A DNA stretch of 64,000 bases from Amycolatopsis sp. 195334CR (GTDB lineage Bacteria > Actinomycetota > Actinomycetes > Mycobacteriales > Pseudonocardiaceae). The notes under the pieces were generated by a model. It ran no database searches, was not told the origin of the DNA, and was given only the letters and a program-made list of their open reading frames with translations. Position 1 is the stretch's first letter. Each line of letters starts with the position of its first letter. A program made the position numbers and the translations under genes. The stretch spans positions 2,976,001-3,040,000 of the forward strand of contig NZ_JAFJMJ010000001.1 in NCBI RefSeq assembly GCF_017309385.1. Direction: 5' to 3'. Positions 46,889-55,327 of the stretch are shown here, piece by piece.

Positions 46889-48456
46889 TGCTCGAGGTAT
46901 TCCTGGCCCAGGATCCGGGCAAGATCTCCGCCCCGGCGATCGACTACGCGGCGATCCTGCCGATCCTGATCATTCTCGGCGCGGCGTGCGTCAGCGTGCT
47001 GTTCGAGGCGTTCCTGATCAAGCACCAGCGGTGGTCGGCGCAGGTCATCCTGTCCCTGCTGGCCATCGTGGCGGCCGGGATCGCGCTGGTGGTCTACGTC
47101 GGCGACTCGCCGGAGCGCGGTGTGACCACGCTGACCGGCTCGCTCTCGATCGACAAGCCGGCGTTGTTCCTCTGGGGCACGCTGCTGGCGCTGGCGATCG
47201 GCGCGGTGCTGCTGATCGCGGACCGCTCGGTCGAGCCGGGCGGCGCCTTCGTCGCGCAGGCGGCGATCCGGCCGGGCACCTTCCAGGACCGCGCGCAGGT
47301 CGGGTCCACCGGCATGCAGACCGAGGTCTTCCCGCTGACGCTGTTCGCGCTCGGCGGCATGATGGTCTTCACCGCGGCGAACGACCTGCTGACCATGTTC
47401 ATCGCGCTGGAAGTGCTGTCGCTGCCGCTGTACCTGATGTGCGGACTGGCCCGCCGTCGCCGCCTCATCTCGCAGGAGGCGGCGGTCAAGTACTTCCTGC
47501 TGGGTGCCTTCTCCAGCGCGTTCTTCCTGTACGGGCTGGCGCTGCTCTACGGCTACGCGAACTCGGTGAAGCTGGCCGACATCGCGAACGCCACCGCGGG
47601 CACCAACCGCTCGGACACGCTGCTGTTCGCCGGCCTCGGCCTGCTCATGGTCGGCCTGCTGTTCAAGGGTTCGGTCGGCCCGTTCCACACCTGGACCCCG
47701 GACGTCTACCAGGGCGCGCCGACCCCGGTCACCGCGTTCATGGCGGCCTGCACCAAGGTCGCCGCGTTCGGCGCCATCCTGCGCGTGCTGACCGTCGGCT
47801 TCGAGTCGACCAGCTGGGAATGGCGCGGCGTGCTGTGGGGCGTGGCGATCGTGTCGATGGTGCTGGGCGCGGTGCTCGGGCTGACCCAGACCGACGTCAA
47901 GCGGATGATCGCCTACTCCTCGATCGCGCACGCGGGCTTCCTCCTGGTGGGTGCGATCGCGATGACCGAGCAGGGCCTGTCGGGCACGCTGTTCTACCTG
48001 CTGGCCTACGGCTTCACCACGCTGGCCGCGTTCGGCGTGGTCAGCCTGGTGCGCGACTCGAACGGCGAGGCAACGCACCTGTCGGCGTGGGCCGGGCTGG
48101 CCAAGCGGTCGCCGGTGCTGGCCGGGGTGTTCACCTTCCTGCTGCTCGCGCTCGCCGGGATCCCGCTGACCAGTGGGTTCATCGGCAAGTTCGTGGTGTT
48201 CGAGGCCGCGCTGACCGACGGCATGGCGCCGCTGGTGGTGATCGCGCTGGTGGCCAGCGCGGTGGCGGCGTTCTTCTACCTGCGCGTCGTGGTGCTGATG
48301 TACTTCTCGGAGCCGTCACCGGAGGGGCCGACGGTGACCGTGCCGGGCACCTTCACCACGGTGGCCATCACCCTCGGCGTGATCGTCACCCTGGTCCTCG
48401 GCATCATCCCGGCCTTCGCCCTCGACTGGGCCAGCGCCGGCGGCTTCGCCAGCTGA
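46888..48456 (+). CDS. nuoN: NADH-quinone oxidoreductase subunit N
   Basis: 522 residues, the third antiporter-like subunit: TMFIALEVLSLPLYLMCGLA (about 170-189) and FKGSVGPFHTWTPDVYQGAP. It is the last gene of the operon; palindromic repeat copy 3 begins 6 nt after its stop and very likely ends the nuo transcript. Confidence 0.97.
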   Translation: MLEVFLAQDPGKISAPAIDYAAILPILIILGAACVSVLFEAFLIKHQRWSAQVILSLLAIVAAGIALVVYVGDSPERGVTTLTGSLSIDKPALFLWGTLLALAIGAVLLIADRSVEPGGAFVAQAAIRPGTFQDRAQVGSTGMQTEVFPLTLFALGGMMVFTAANDLLTMFIALEVLSLPLYLMCGLARRRRLISQEAAVKYFLLGAFSSAFFLYGLALLYGYANSVKLADIANATAGTNRSDTLLFAGLGLLMVGLLFKGSVGPFHTWTPDVYQGAPTPVTAFMAACTKVAAFGAILRVLTVGFESTSWEWRGVLWGVAIVSMVLGAVLGLTQTDVKRMIAYSSIAHAGFLLVGAIAMTEQGLSGTLFYLLAYGFTTLAAFGVVSLVRDSNGEATHLSAWAGLAKRSPVLAGVFTFLLLALAGIPLTSGFIGKFVVFEAALTDGMAPLVVIALVASAVAAFFYLRVVVLMYFSEPSPEGPTVTVPGTFTTVAITLGVIVTLVLGIIPAFALDWASAGGFAS

Positions 48457-48462
48457 ACCGAT

Positions 48463-48517
48463 TGCTATGAGTGGGGCATTACTTGCGTTGATTGCAAGTA
48501 ATGCCCCACTCATAGCA
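48463..48517. repeat. Palindromic repeat copy 3 (24-bp arms) between convergent nuoN and the 48519 gene
   Basis: Arms 48463-48486 and 48494-48517 are perfect reverse complements with the same 24-base core as copies 1 and 2. The loop GTTGATT is the reverse complement of the ATTCAAC loop with one change, so this copy lies in the opposite orientation. It fills the whole gap between nuoN and the convergent gene, as expected of a two-way terminator. Confidence 0.85.
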
Positions 48518-48518
48518 T

Positions 48519-49568
48519 TCAGAGGCCGTCGGGGCGGGGGATCTGTTCCGAGGTGACCGAGATGAGGCCCACCACGGTGCCCTCCGGGATCCACGACTGC
48601 TTCGGCCTCGGCCCGGCGATCCGGCGTTCACCGAGGAAGCGGCCGTCGTTGCGGTCGATCACCAGCTCCCGCCGCTCACGTTCGGACGGCACGCCCAGCG
48701 CCGCGCCCACCTTGCCGTCGGGCAGCGTCACGTCGCCGTAGTCGCGGACCCCGTCGATCATCGCCAGCGCGCGGTACCAGTTGGCGTAGCGCTCCTTCGG
48801 CATCACGCCGGACGACATCAGCTCGACCCCTTCGGCGAACACCGCGCCCGAGTCGAGGGGCGCGTTGCTGCGCTTCCGCAACCAGCTGAGGATCTCCGCC
48901 GGTTCGGTCGGCACGGTCGCGTAGAAGCTCGGGCTGGCGGGGTCGTTCGCGCCACCGCAGGCGGTTTTCGGCTTCTCCGCGGGGAAGTAGTTGCCGCACG
49001 GGGCCGTCCAGTCGCCGTCCTTCAACCACGGCGTCGCCGGTTTGATCCGGCTGAGATCGTTGCCACCCACCCACCGCGTTTCGCCTTCACTGCTGCGCTT
49101 CTCCCGCCACATCAGGTCCGGCACGAGCGGTACCCAGGATTCGACGCGTTGCTCGTAGACCTCGGTGTAGCCGGAGTTCGGCGCGCTGTCGACGACGTCG
49201 TCGTCCGCGATGTTGCCGTAGACGAGCGTTCGGTCCCGCGTGCCCCGGGTGACCACGTGCAGGTACGTGCCCTCGTTCCGCCACCGGGCGTCGGCGTTGG
49301 TCTTCGCGGCGTGCTCCAGCAGCGGGACGCCGGACGCCGGGGGCGCCGCGGGCGGGGCCTCCTCCGGTGCTTCCCTGGTCACCTGCACGGCGGTGACGCC
49401 CGCGAGCACCACGGCGGCCGCGGCCACCGGGAGGAGCCAGCGCTTCTTCCGCTCGTGCTGGGGTCCCGCCAGTACCCGGGCGCGGAGGGCGTCCAGGTCC
49501 GGCGCGGCGGTCCGCTCCCGCTGGTGCAGCATGGCCAGTGCCTCGTCGAGTTCGCGCTGGTCACTCAT
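48519..49568 (-). CDS. Membrane protein paired with an ECF sigma factor (CU044_5270-like)
   Basis: 349 residues: a cytosolic N-terminus of about 45 residues (ELDEALAMLHQRER), one membrane helix (about 45-63) and a large outside domain with a conserved look (LMWREKRSSEGETRWVGGND). This is the arrangement of CU044_5270-type proteins found next to sigma factors in actinomycetes, and it is a plausible anti-sigma or sigma-coupled sensor. It lacks the zinc HxxxCxxC motif of ZAS anti-sigma factors. It overlaps the sigma gene by 8 nt. Confidence 0.8.
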   Translation of the reverse strand: MSDQRELDEALAMLHQRERTAAPDLDALRARVLAGPQHERKKRWLLPVAAAAVVLAGVTAVQVTREAPEEAPPAAPPASGVPLLEHAAKTNADARWRNEGTYLHVVTRGTRDRTLVYGNIADDDVVDSAPNSGYTEVYEQRVESWVPLVPDLMWREKRSSEGETRWVGGNDLSRIKPATPWLKDGDWTAPCGNYFPAEKPKTACGGANDPASPSFYATVPTEPAEILSWLRKRSNAPLDSGAVFAEGVELMSSGVMPKERYANWYRALAMIDGVRDYGDVTLPDGKVGAALGVPSERERRELVIDRNDGRFLGERRIAGPRPKQSWIPEGTVVGLISVTSEQIPRPDGL

Positions 49569-50142
49569 CGGCGTCCTCCTGGGGGAACTGGGTGAGCAGG
49601 GTCTGCAGGCGGTGGCGGAGGCGGTGCAGGCGCGAGCGCACGGTGCTCGCCGGGAGGCCGAGCGCGGTGGCGACTTCGACGGGTTCCAGCCCGGCCCATG
49701 AGGTGAGTAGCAGTACATCGCGTTCCTGCTCGGTGAGTTTGGCGAGGGCACCGGCCAGCAGCCGCATCCGGCGCTGCGCGTCGACGCGGTCGGCGACCAG
49801 TGCGTCGTGGCCTTCGCCGGTGTGTTCGCGACCGCGGTGGGCGCGGGCGGTGGCGCGCAGCCCGCGGATCTCCTGGCGCACGTGGGTGCGCACGAGGTTG
49901 GTGGCGATGCCGTAGAGCCAGCCGCGGATCGGAGCCAGTTCCGGGTCGTAGACCGCGCGCTTGCGCCAGGCGATCAGGAAGGTCTCGGCCACCAGGTCGT
50001 CGGCCGCGTGCTCACCGACGCGGCCCGCGAGGTAGCCGCGCAGGGGCCGGGCGTAGGTGTCGAAGAGCTGCTCGAAGGCCGCCGGGCCGTCCAGTGCCGG
50101 ACGGTCGGCCGCGGGAGCCCGGGGTTCGCTGATTCTGGCCAC
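49561..50142 (-). CDS. ECF-type RNA polymerase sigma factor
   Basis: 193 residues with sigma region 2 (FEQLFDTYARPLRGYLAGRV ... WRKRAVYDPELAPIRGWLYG, about 22-92) and region 4 (LTEQERDVLLLTSWAGLEPV, then helix-turn-helix GLPASTVRSRLHRLRHRL). No regions 1 or 3 are present. The GTG at 50142 is the best start but has no strong ribosome site; upstream in-frame starts would overlap the divergent promoter region. It probably controls its own operon and perhaps the divergent serine hydrolase. Confidence 0.87.
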   Translation of the reverse strand: MARISEPRAPAADRPALDGPAAFEQLFDTYARPLRGYLAGRVGEHAADDLVAETFLIAWRKRAVYDPELAPIRGWLYGIATNLVRTHVRQEIRGLRATARAHRGREHTGEGHDALVADRVDAQRRMRLLAGALAKLTEQERDVLLLTSWAGLEPVEVATALGLPASTVRSRLHRLRHRLQTLLTQFPQEDADE

Positions 50143-50258
50143 GCTACTGGTTGACCGGTGCCCGTTCCGGCGTCCCGCTGGTTGGGGTCGTCGGTGATCC
50201 ACGTCACAAATGGTCGGGTTTTCGCGAACGCTCTCCGGTGGATTGCCGGACAACGGGC

Positions 50259-51161
50259 ATGAAAGCAGGTGGATCGGTGGTGCTGGTGGGCTTGCTGGCC
50301 GGGGCGGCGGTCGCGATCGCGGTGGTGCCGGGCGCGACGGTGCCCCGGGCGGTGGCCCCACCGGCGGAAGCGGCGGCTGCCTCGGGCGTTTCGGCCGGGC
50401 CCGGTCCGGCCGCGCCCGCTTCGGTCGTGCCTGATCCGCCCGCCGTTTCCCCGGCGCCTCCTCCGGAAGACCCCGCCCCGTCCGCCGCGGACGTCACCGC
50501 CGCCGCCCCGGACGCCAAGCTCGGCGTGGTCGTCTACGACCGGGAGTCCGCGAAAACCCTGGCTGACCACCGCAGCACCGCCAAGTTCACCTCGGCGTCA
50601 CTGGTGAAGCTCCTCATCGCACTGGACGCACTGGAAAGCGGCGCGGCTTCACCGTCCACAGTGGAAAGAATGATCGCCCGCAGCGACGACGAGATCGCCA
50701 GCCGGCTCTGGTCGGAATCCGGCGGTGGCGCCCTCGTCACCCGCTGGGCGAAACGCATGCAGCTCGCCGATACCCGGCCGCCGGAAGACCCAGGCCGCTG
50801 GGGCGACACCACCACCACGGCGGCGGACGTCGCGCGGATCTACCGGTACCTGCTCAGCCGCGCCCCGGACGCCTCCCGCGCACCGATCCTCCGCGGCCTG
50901 CGAGCCACCACCCCCCACGGTTCCGACGGCTTCGCCCAGCACTTCGGCATCCCCGACGCCGCCGGGACCACCCCGTGGGCGGTGAAGCAGGGCTGGGCGT
51001 GCTGCCGCCCCAAACGCCAACTGCACACGACGGGTTTGGTCGGGGAAAACGACCGGTACATCGTCGTCGTGCTGAGCGACCACCCGGAGTCGGTCGGCTA
51101 CGCCACCGCGTCCAAGCGGGTCACCGAGGTGGTCAGGGCCTTGCTCCCGTTGCTCGAATAG
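50259..51161 (+). CDS. Secreted serine hydrolase, class A beta-lactamase-like fold
   Basis: 300 residues: an N-terminal signal or anchor helix (about 6-23), a Pro/Ala-rich linker to about 80, then a beta-lactamase/DD-peptidase-like domain with SxxK as S114-L-V-K117, SDDEIASRLW where SDN would be, and KQGW where KTG would be. It lacks a clear class A Glu166 motif, so a peptidase-like or inactive role is more likely than antibiotic resistance. It is divergent from the sigma gene, 116 bp away. Confidence 0.78.
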   Translation: MKAGGSVVLVGLLAGAAVAIAVVPGATVPRAVAPPAEAAAASGVSAGPGPAAPASVVPDPPAVSPAPPPEDPAPSAADVTAAAPDAKLGVVVYDRESAKTLADHRSTAKFTSASLVKLLIALDALESGAASPSTVERMIARSDDEIASRLWSESGGGALVTRWAKRMQLADTRPPEDPGRWGDTTTTAADVARIYRYLLSRAPDASRAPILRGLRATTPHGSDGFAQHFGIPDAAGTTPWAVKQGWACCRPKRQLHTTGLVGENDRYIVVVLSDHPESVGYATASKRVTEVVRALLPLLE

Positions 51162-51213
51162 CCATGAGCGTCTGCACTTTCGCGAGCCTGCTCAGTACCG
51201 AGAGGTGCCTGGC

Positions 51214-52347
51214 TCAGTCGATCGACCCGGTGATCTTGTTGGCCCCCTTGGTCTCGAACGGCCTCACGGGCTGGGCCGTCTCCGGCACGTCGTACTCCGG
51301 CCGCGTGTCGTAGATCTGGGTCTTGTGCTTGTCGCTCTGCTCTTTGGCGTCCGACTCGTGCCAGCGGGCTTGGCCATCCGCCTCGGTTTCGCCATCCGAA
51401 GCTTCGTGCTTGACGGTGTTGCCGCCGATGGTCTTGGCGGCTTCCTTGAGGATCTCCGTACGGACACGTTTGGGCAGATCCTGGCGCACCTCGCCGTACG
51501 CCTGCTTGGTGGCGTTCTTGAGCACGCTGCCGTGGGCACCCGCTCCCCGGCCCGCGTTCGTCAGCAGCCTGCCGAGGCCGCCCAGCCTGCCCATCAGGTC
51601 GGCCAGCAACCGCTGCAGGTTCTGGAAGGCCTTGACCAGCCGCTGCGTCCACGACATGGCCTTGCTCGACTGCTGCGCGACGGTGGGCGCGACCTCGGTC
51701 GCCACCGCCATGGGATAACCCGGCGGCGGGGTGCGGCAGAGAATGATCATGACCTTGGCCGCGGTGTCGGCGAGGATGCCGCGGATGATGTCGCGGACCA
51801 CCTTCAGGATCGACTTGCTGGTCTCGATCGCGGTGGCCACGGTACGGGCCGAGTCCGAGAGCGCGTGGAGGATGTCGACGCGTTGCTGGGCGTACTTCCG
51901 GTACTGCTCGGCGCCGACACCCCACCAGGTGGCGCTGTCCTCCATCACCTTCGCGGTGAAGTGCTCCGCGGCGGCCTGGACCCCGTCGGAGACCTTGGCC
52001 CACGCGTTCACGGCCAACCCGAGCTGGTCCTGGTTGCCGACGAACCAGTCGAGCAGGTCCTTCAACGGGGACAGGTGCTCGATGACCCAGCCGAACCCCA
52101 TGCCGAGCAACGCTTCGACGGGGTTCTTCAGCAGGCCCAGCCCATCGGCGCCCAGGCCGACACCGATGTCGAGCAGGCCCTCGGTCCACTCCCCGTTGCC
52201 GCACTTCGTGCAGCCGTCGGCGATGTCCTGGAGCAGCCCCGCACCCTCGAGGTCGAGACCGGCGATCCGGAACTTGTTCTTCTCGATGTCTCCCTGGACA
52301 CCGTCGAGAAGCCCCTTGGTGGTCATCGGCTCGTGCTCTTCGGTCAC
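51214..52347 (-). CDS. WXG-containing ESX-type protein, paralogue 2
   Basis: 377 residues, closely related to the 53955-55004 product. Shared blocks are GWVIEHLSPLKDLLD (about 80-94), GNQDQL and DSATWWGVGAEQYRKYAQQR (a W-x-G helical hairpin, about 136-155). A hydrophobic stretch (AAKVMIILCRTPPPGYP) comes next, followed by a charged, disordered tail ending NKITGSID. No toxin domain was recognised at the C-terminus. The GTG start overlaps the EspC-like gene by 4 nt. It is last in the ESX-substrate operon and probably exported or membrane-associated. Confidence 0.78.
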   Translation of the reverse strand: MTEEHEPMTTKGLLDGVQGDIEKNKFRIAGLDLEGAGLLQDIADGCTKCGNGEWTEGLLDIGVGLGADGLGLLKNPVEALLGMGFGWVIEHLSPLKDLLDWFVGNQDQLGLAVNAWAKVSDGVQAAAEHFTAKVMEDSATWWGVGAEQYRKYAQQRVDILHALSDSARTVATAIETSKSILKVVRDIIRGILADTAAKVMIILCRTPPPGYPMAVATEVAPTVAQQSSKAMSWTQRLVKAFQNLQRLLADLMGRLGGLGRLLTNAGRGAGAHGSVLKNATKQAYGEVRQDLPKRVRTEILKEAAKTIGGNTVKHEASDGETEADGQARWHESDAKEQSDKHKTQIYDTRPEYDVPETAQPVRPFETKGANKITGSID

Positions 52348-52655
52348 TTCGGCTCCCCGATGGTGGCGAAGAGCTGCTTGATCGACTCCTCGTTGTCATC
52401 GGTGCGCGTCGCCCAGTCCCGCACCTTCCGCACGTGGTCCCCGGTGGTCTCGGCCGCGGTGCGCAGCTGGTTGGTCGTCTCGTCGATGAAGTTCGCGCAG
52501 ACCATCGCCAGCGGACGGCCGAGCAAGCCGAAGGCGTCGGGGTCGGTCACCTGGGTGATCGCGCCCAGCGCGGCCGACAGCTCGTTCTGCAGGTTCTCCA
52601 CGTTCGTGGCGTGGTGCCGCAGTTCTTCGGGATCGGCCTCGATGTCCTTGGTCAT
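52344..52655 (-). CDS. EspC-like ESX secretion-associated protein 2
   Basis: 103 residues, predicted as a helical hairpin: DPEELRHHATNVENLQNELS, then a Gly-containing turn (DAFGLLGRPLAMVCANF, about 45-61) and a second long helix. Length and pattern fit the EspC family of ESX-exported proteins. It shares FGLLG-x-PL with the partner at 55004. It is translated by TGATG overlap with the membrane-protein gene and overlaps the paralogue-2 gene, implying production as a pair. Confidence 0.8.
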   Translation of the reverse strand: MTKDIEADPEELRHHATNVENLQNELSAALGAITQVTDPDAFGLLGRPLAMVCANFIDETTNQLRTAAETTGDHVRKVRDWATRTDDNEESIKQLFATIGEPK

Positions 52656-53962
52656 CACCACTCGCTTTCGTAGGTGCGGAAGTGATTGCCGGAAAACTCG
52701 TTGTGGTGGGCGCTTTCGGTGGGGACGTGTTCGGTGGCGAGGTGGAGGACGCCGGGCTGGTGCGCCTCGATGGCCGCGGTCAACTGGCGTACCGCCGCGC
52801 TCTCGAAATCGGTTTGCAGCCGGTACGAACCCGTCGACGGTGGCACCGCGGGGCCCAGCTCCAAACCCGTCTCCCAAAGGTGCCCCATCTCCGGATGACG
52901 CTTCGCGAACTCGTCGTCACCGGGCACGATCTCCACCGTGCGCACGGTTCGCCCGCGCCAGATCTGGTTGGTCACCTGGATGGAGCGCACTTCGGGCCAG
53001 CGGAGCTCCAGCCGGTACGGGAGCGGGTGTTCTTGGTACTGAGCCGGTTTGTGGAACCGCCAGCGCAGACCGTGTTCGCTGATCACCAGTTCGGTGGCGC
53101 GCCGCTGCCTCGCCTCGTCCCGGAAATCGAGCTGGGCGACGAGGCAATAAGCCACCACACTGCCGATGAGGAGAGCGAGAACGCCCAAAAAGAGTTCGGT
53201 GTGCTCGGCGAGTTCGACAACCGAGAATTGAACCAACAGCGTGACGAACGAGATCCACCCCAGCACGCTGGAGAAAACCCGGTACACCCGGGAAGGCTGC
53301 CTGGTCGCGTAAACCGTGCGGAAAAGGGCGCGCACGCCGGCCGGGTAGACGGCGATCGGTCGGCGGTGGCCGGTTTTGCCGGTGGGCGGCGCCGGGATGC
53401 TCGTGGCCACCTGGCCGCGCACGGTGGGGGCCACCCGGCTGGCGGTGACCGGGACCCCGAGGCGGTCGCGGGCGAACTCCTGGATCCGCCAGGCCTCCGC
53501 CTCGGTGAAGCGGTCCGGAGTGGTCTGCACGGGACCGCGTTTGGTGGCGACGAGCCCGTTCTGCTTGCCCAGCTTGGCATCCGGCCGGAGCCTGAGCCTG
53601 AGTTCATACCCGTACATCGGGAGTTCGCGGCGATCGTTGGCCTGCTTGACTCGCCGCAACACCAGGCGTTCGATCTCCGTCCGGGCGATCAGCCAACCGG
53701 AGCCGTCGACCGCGCGGAGTTCGACGGACCGACCATCGAGGACGAGCACCCGCTTCTTCCGGATCTTGGTGTAGACCATCCAGCCGAGCAACAACAAACC
53801 GGAAATGGCGAAGAGCCCGGCCAACTGCAGCCCTTCGAGCCCGAAACCCCGCCTGAGCGTACCGACCGCAACCGCGGCCCCGAACGCGATCGACCCCAGC
53901 GCGAGATTCCATCGGCGCCGGGTGAATCGAGCGGCCTTGTCGATGACCAGCCGGTCAGTCAA
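52655..53962 (-). CDS. Membrane protein with two PH-like regions, in the ESX operon
   Basis: 435 residues. Two hydrophobic pairs (about 19-34 with 46-63, and 238-256 with 264-285) separate two soluble beta-rich regions (LVLDGRSVELRAVDGSGWLI; RATELVISEHGLRWRFHKPA) that look like PH-like domains. The domain call is mine and tentative. The TTG at 53962 is the start, with GGGGAGAA directly before it, overlapping the upstream gene by 8 nt. It lies between the two EspC/WXG pairs, so it may be their membrane partner or receptor. It is not a recognisable Ecc protein. Confidence 0.7.
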   Translation of the reverse strand: MTDRLVIDKAARFTRRRWNLALGSIAFGAAVAVGTLRRGFGLEGLQLAGLFAISGLLLLGWMVYTKIRKKRVLVLDGRSVELRAVDGSGWLIARTEIERLVLRRVKQANDRRELPMYGYELRLRLRPDAKLGKQNGLVATKRGPVQTTPDRFTEAEAWRIQEFARDRLGVPVTASRVAPTVRGQVATSIPAPPTGKTGHRRPIAVYPAGVRALFRTVYATRQPSRVYRVFSSVLGWISFVTLLVQFSVVELAEHTELFLGVLALLIGSVVAYCLVAQLDFRDEARQRRATELVISEHGLRWRFHKPAQYQEHPLPYRLELRWPEVRSIQVTNQIWRGRTVRTVEIVPGDDEFAKRHPEMGHLWETGLELGPAVPPSTGSYRLQTDFESAAVRQLTAAIEAHQPGVLHLATEHVPTESAHHNEFSGNHFRTYESEW

Positions 53963-55004
53963 TTCTCCCCGTCCAGGTCTGCGTGGTTTCCGGATTCCTG
54001 GCCGGGAACACCCTGGTCATCTTCTCGTCGTGCTCGCGCTTCTCCAGTGTTTCACCGGAGGCCGCCTGGTCGTCGTGCTTGGTGCTGCCGGTGATCCCGG
54101 CGGTGGTGCCCTTGCCCACCTCGCCGAAGACCTTCTTGCCGCTTTCCTTGAAGACCTCGGTGACGGCCCGGTTCTGGAGGCTCTTGCGGCCGAAGATTTC
54201 GCCGCTCTCCGCGGCAAAGGTCTTGACCACCTCCGACAAGCGGGCGCGCATGCCGGCGAGCAGCTCCCGGAACCGCTGCCACACCCGGGAGAGCTTCTGC
54301 AGCAGGCTCAGGCCCTCCTGCGACTTGGACACGACCACCGGCATGCCCTCGGCGGCCAGCGCGGCGGGGTACGCGGGCGGGGGGTACCGGAAGAGGATGA
54401 AGATCAGTTTGGCGCAGACGTCGGTGATCAGGTCGCGGATCAGGTTCCGCACCACCGCGAGCACCGTCTTGGCCACGTCGATCAGGCCCGCGCACGACTT
54501 GGCGTCGTCCGAGAGCTGGACCAGTGTGTCCAGCCTGCGCTGGATGTACTCGCGATAGCGGTCGGCGGAGGTGCCGGTCCAGGTCGCGCAGTCCTGCTGG
54601 ACGGTCGCGTTGAGTTCTTCGGCGGTGGCCTGCACCTGCTTGCTGATCTCGGCCCAGGTCTGGACGGTCAGATCGAGTTCGTCCTGGTTGCCGGTGAGCT
54701 GGTCCAGCCAGTCCTTCATCGGGGAGAGGTGCTCGACGACCCAGCCGAGGCCCATGCTGATCAGCATCTCGACCGGGTTGCCCCCGCCCTGGATGTCCTT
54801 GATCTTCATCCCGGCGTCCAGGCCGCCCGCGGCCAGGCTGAGGAGCCCTTCGGTCCAGTCGCCCTGCGCGAGCTGCTCGCGCCCGCCGGCGATGTCCTGG
54901 ACCAGGCCCGCGCCCTGCAGCGCGCTCTTGACCGGGGTCTTCCCCGCCTCGGTGTTCGCCTTGGCGGCGGCGATGATCGAGTTCTCGCCCTGTGGCTGCC
55001 CCAT
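53955..55004 (-). CDS. WXG-containing ESX-type protein, paralogue 1
   Basis: 349 residues, paralogous to 51214-52347. It has GWVVEHLSPMKDWLDQLTGN (about 83-102), CATWTGTSADRYREYIQRR (W-x-G hairpin), a hydrophobic segment (VCAKLIFILFRYPPPAYPAA) and a charged tail ending TWTGRID. The central hairpin is of WXG100 type, but the protein is much longer than EsxA/B. ATG 55004 overlaps the EspC-like stop (TAATG). Confidence 0.78.
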   Translation of the reverse strand: MGQPQGENSIIAAAKANTEAGKTPVKSALQGAGLVQDIAGGREQLAQGDWTEGLLSLAAGGLDAGMKIKDIQGGGNPVEMLISMGLGWVVEHLSPMKDWLDQLTGNQDELDLTVQTWAEISKQVQATAEELNATVQQDCATWTGTSADRYREYIQRRLDTLVQLSDDAKSCAGLIDVAKTVLAVVRNLIRDLITDVCAKLIFILFRYPPPAYPAALAAEGMPVVVSKSQEGLSLLQKLSRVWQRFRELLAGMRARLSEVVKTFAAESGEIFGRKSLQNRAVTEVFKESGKKVFGEVGKGTTAGITGSTKHDDQAASGETLEKREHDEKMTRVFPARNPETTQTWTGRID

Positions 55005-55327
55005 TACTCACCCACCTTCTTGAGCAGCGAGCCGATGCTCTCCTCATCGACGCGCTTGACCTCGGCCCACTTGCGGACGTTGTCGACGTGGAGCCGGCTC
55101 GACTCGGCGGCGGACTGGAGGGCCGCGCGCAGGTCTTCCATGGAGTCGTTGCACAAGAACGACAAGGGGATACCGAGCAAGCCGAACGCCTCGTCGCCCA
55201 TCCGTTGATTCGCGGCGTCCACCGCGGTGTCGAGCTGCGCCTGCACCTCGCCGACTCGCTTGGCGTGGGCGTCGATCTCGTCCGGGTCGGCGTTGAAGCC
55301 CTGGTCCCCGCCCACCGCGCCGCTCAT
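55004..55327 (-). CDS. EspC-like ESX secretion-associated protein 1
   Basis: 107 residues, helix-turn-helix hairpin: DPDEIDAHAKRVGEVQAQLD, turn EAFGLLGIPLSFLCND (about 46-61) and a second helix rich in Arg/Glu. It is homologous to the 52344 product. It overlaps the YbaB-like gene by 4 nt and paralogue 1 by 1 nt. Secretion by an ESX system encoded elsewhere is inferred. Confidence 0.8.
   Translation of the reverse strand: MSGAVGGDQGFNADPDEIDAHAKRVGEVQAQLDTAVDAANQRMGDEAFGLLGIPLSFLCNDSMEDLRAALQSAAESSRLHVDNVRKWAEVKRVDEESIGSLLKKVGE

Noticed and set aside
51214..52347. C-terminal polymorphic toxin on the WXG paralogues
   Set aside because: The tails are charged and disordered, and both end in G-x-ID; no nuclease, deaminase or ADP-ribosyltransferase motif and no immunity-like gene follow.
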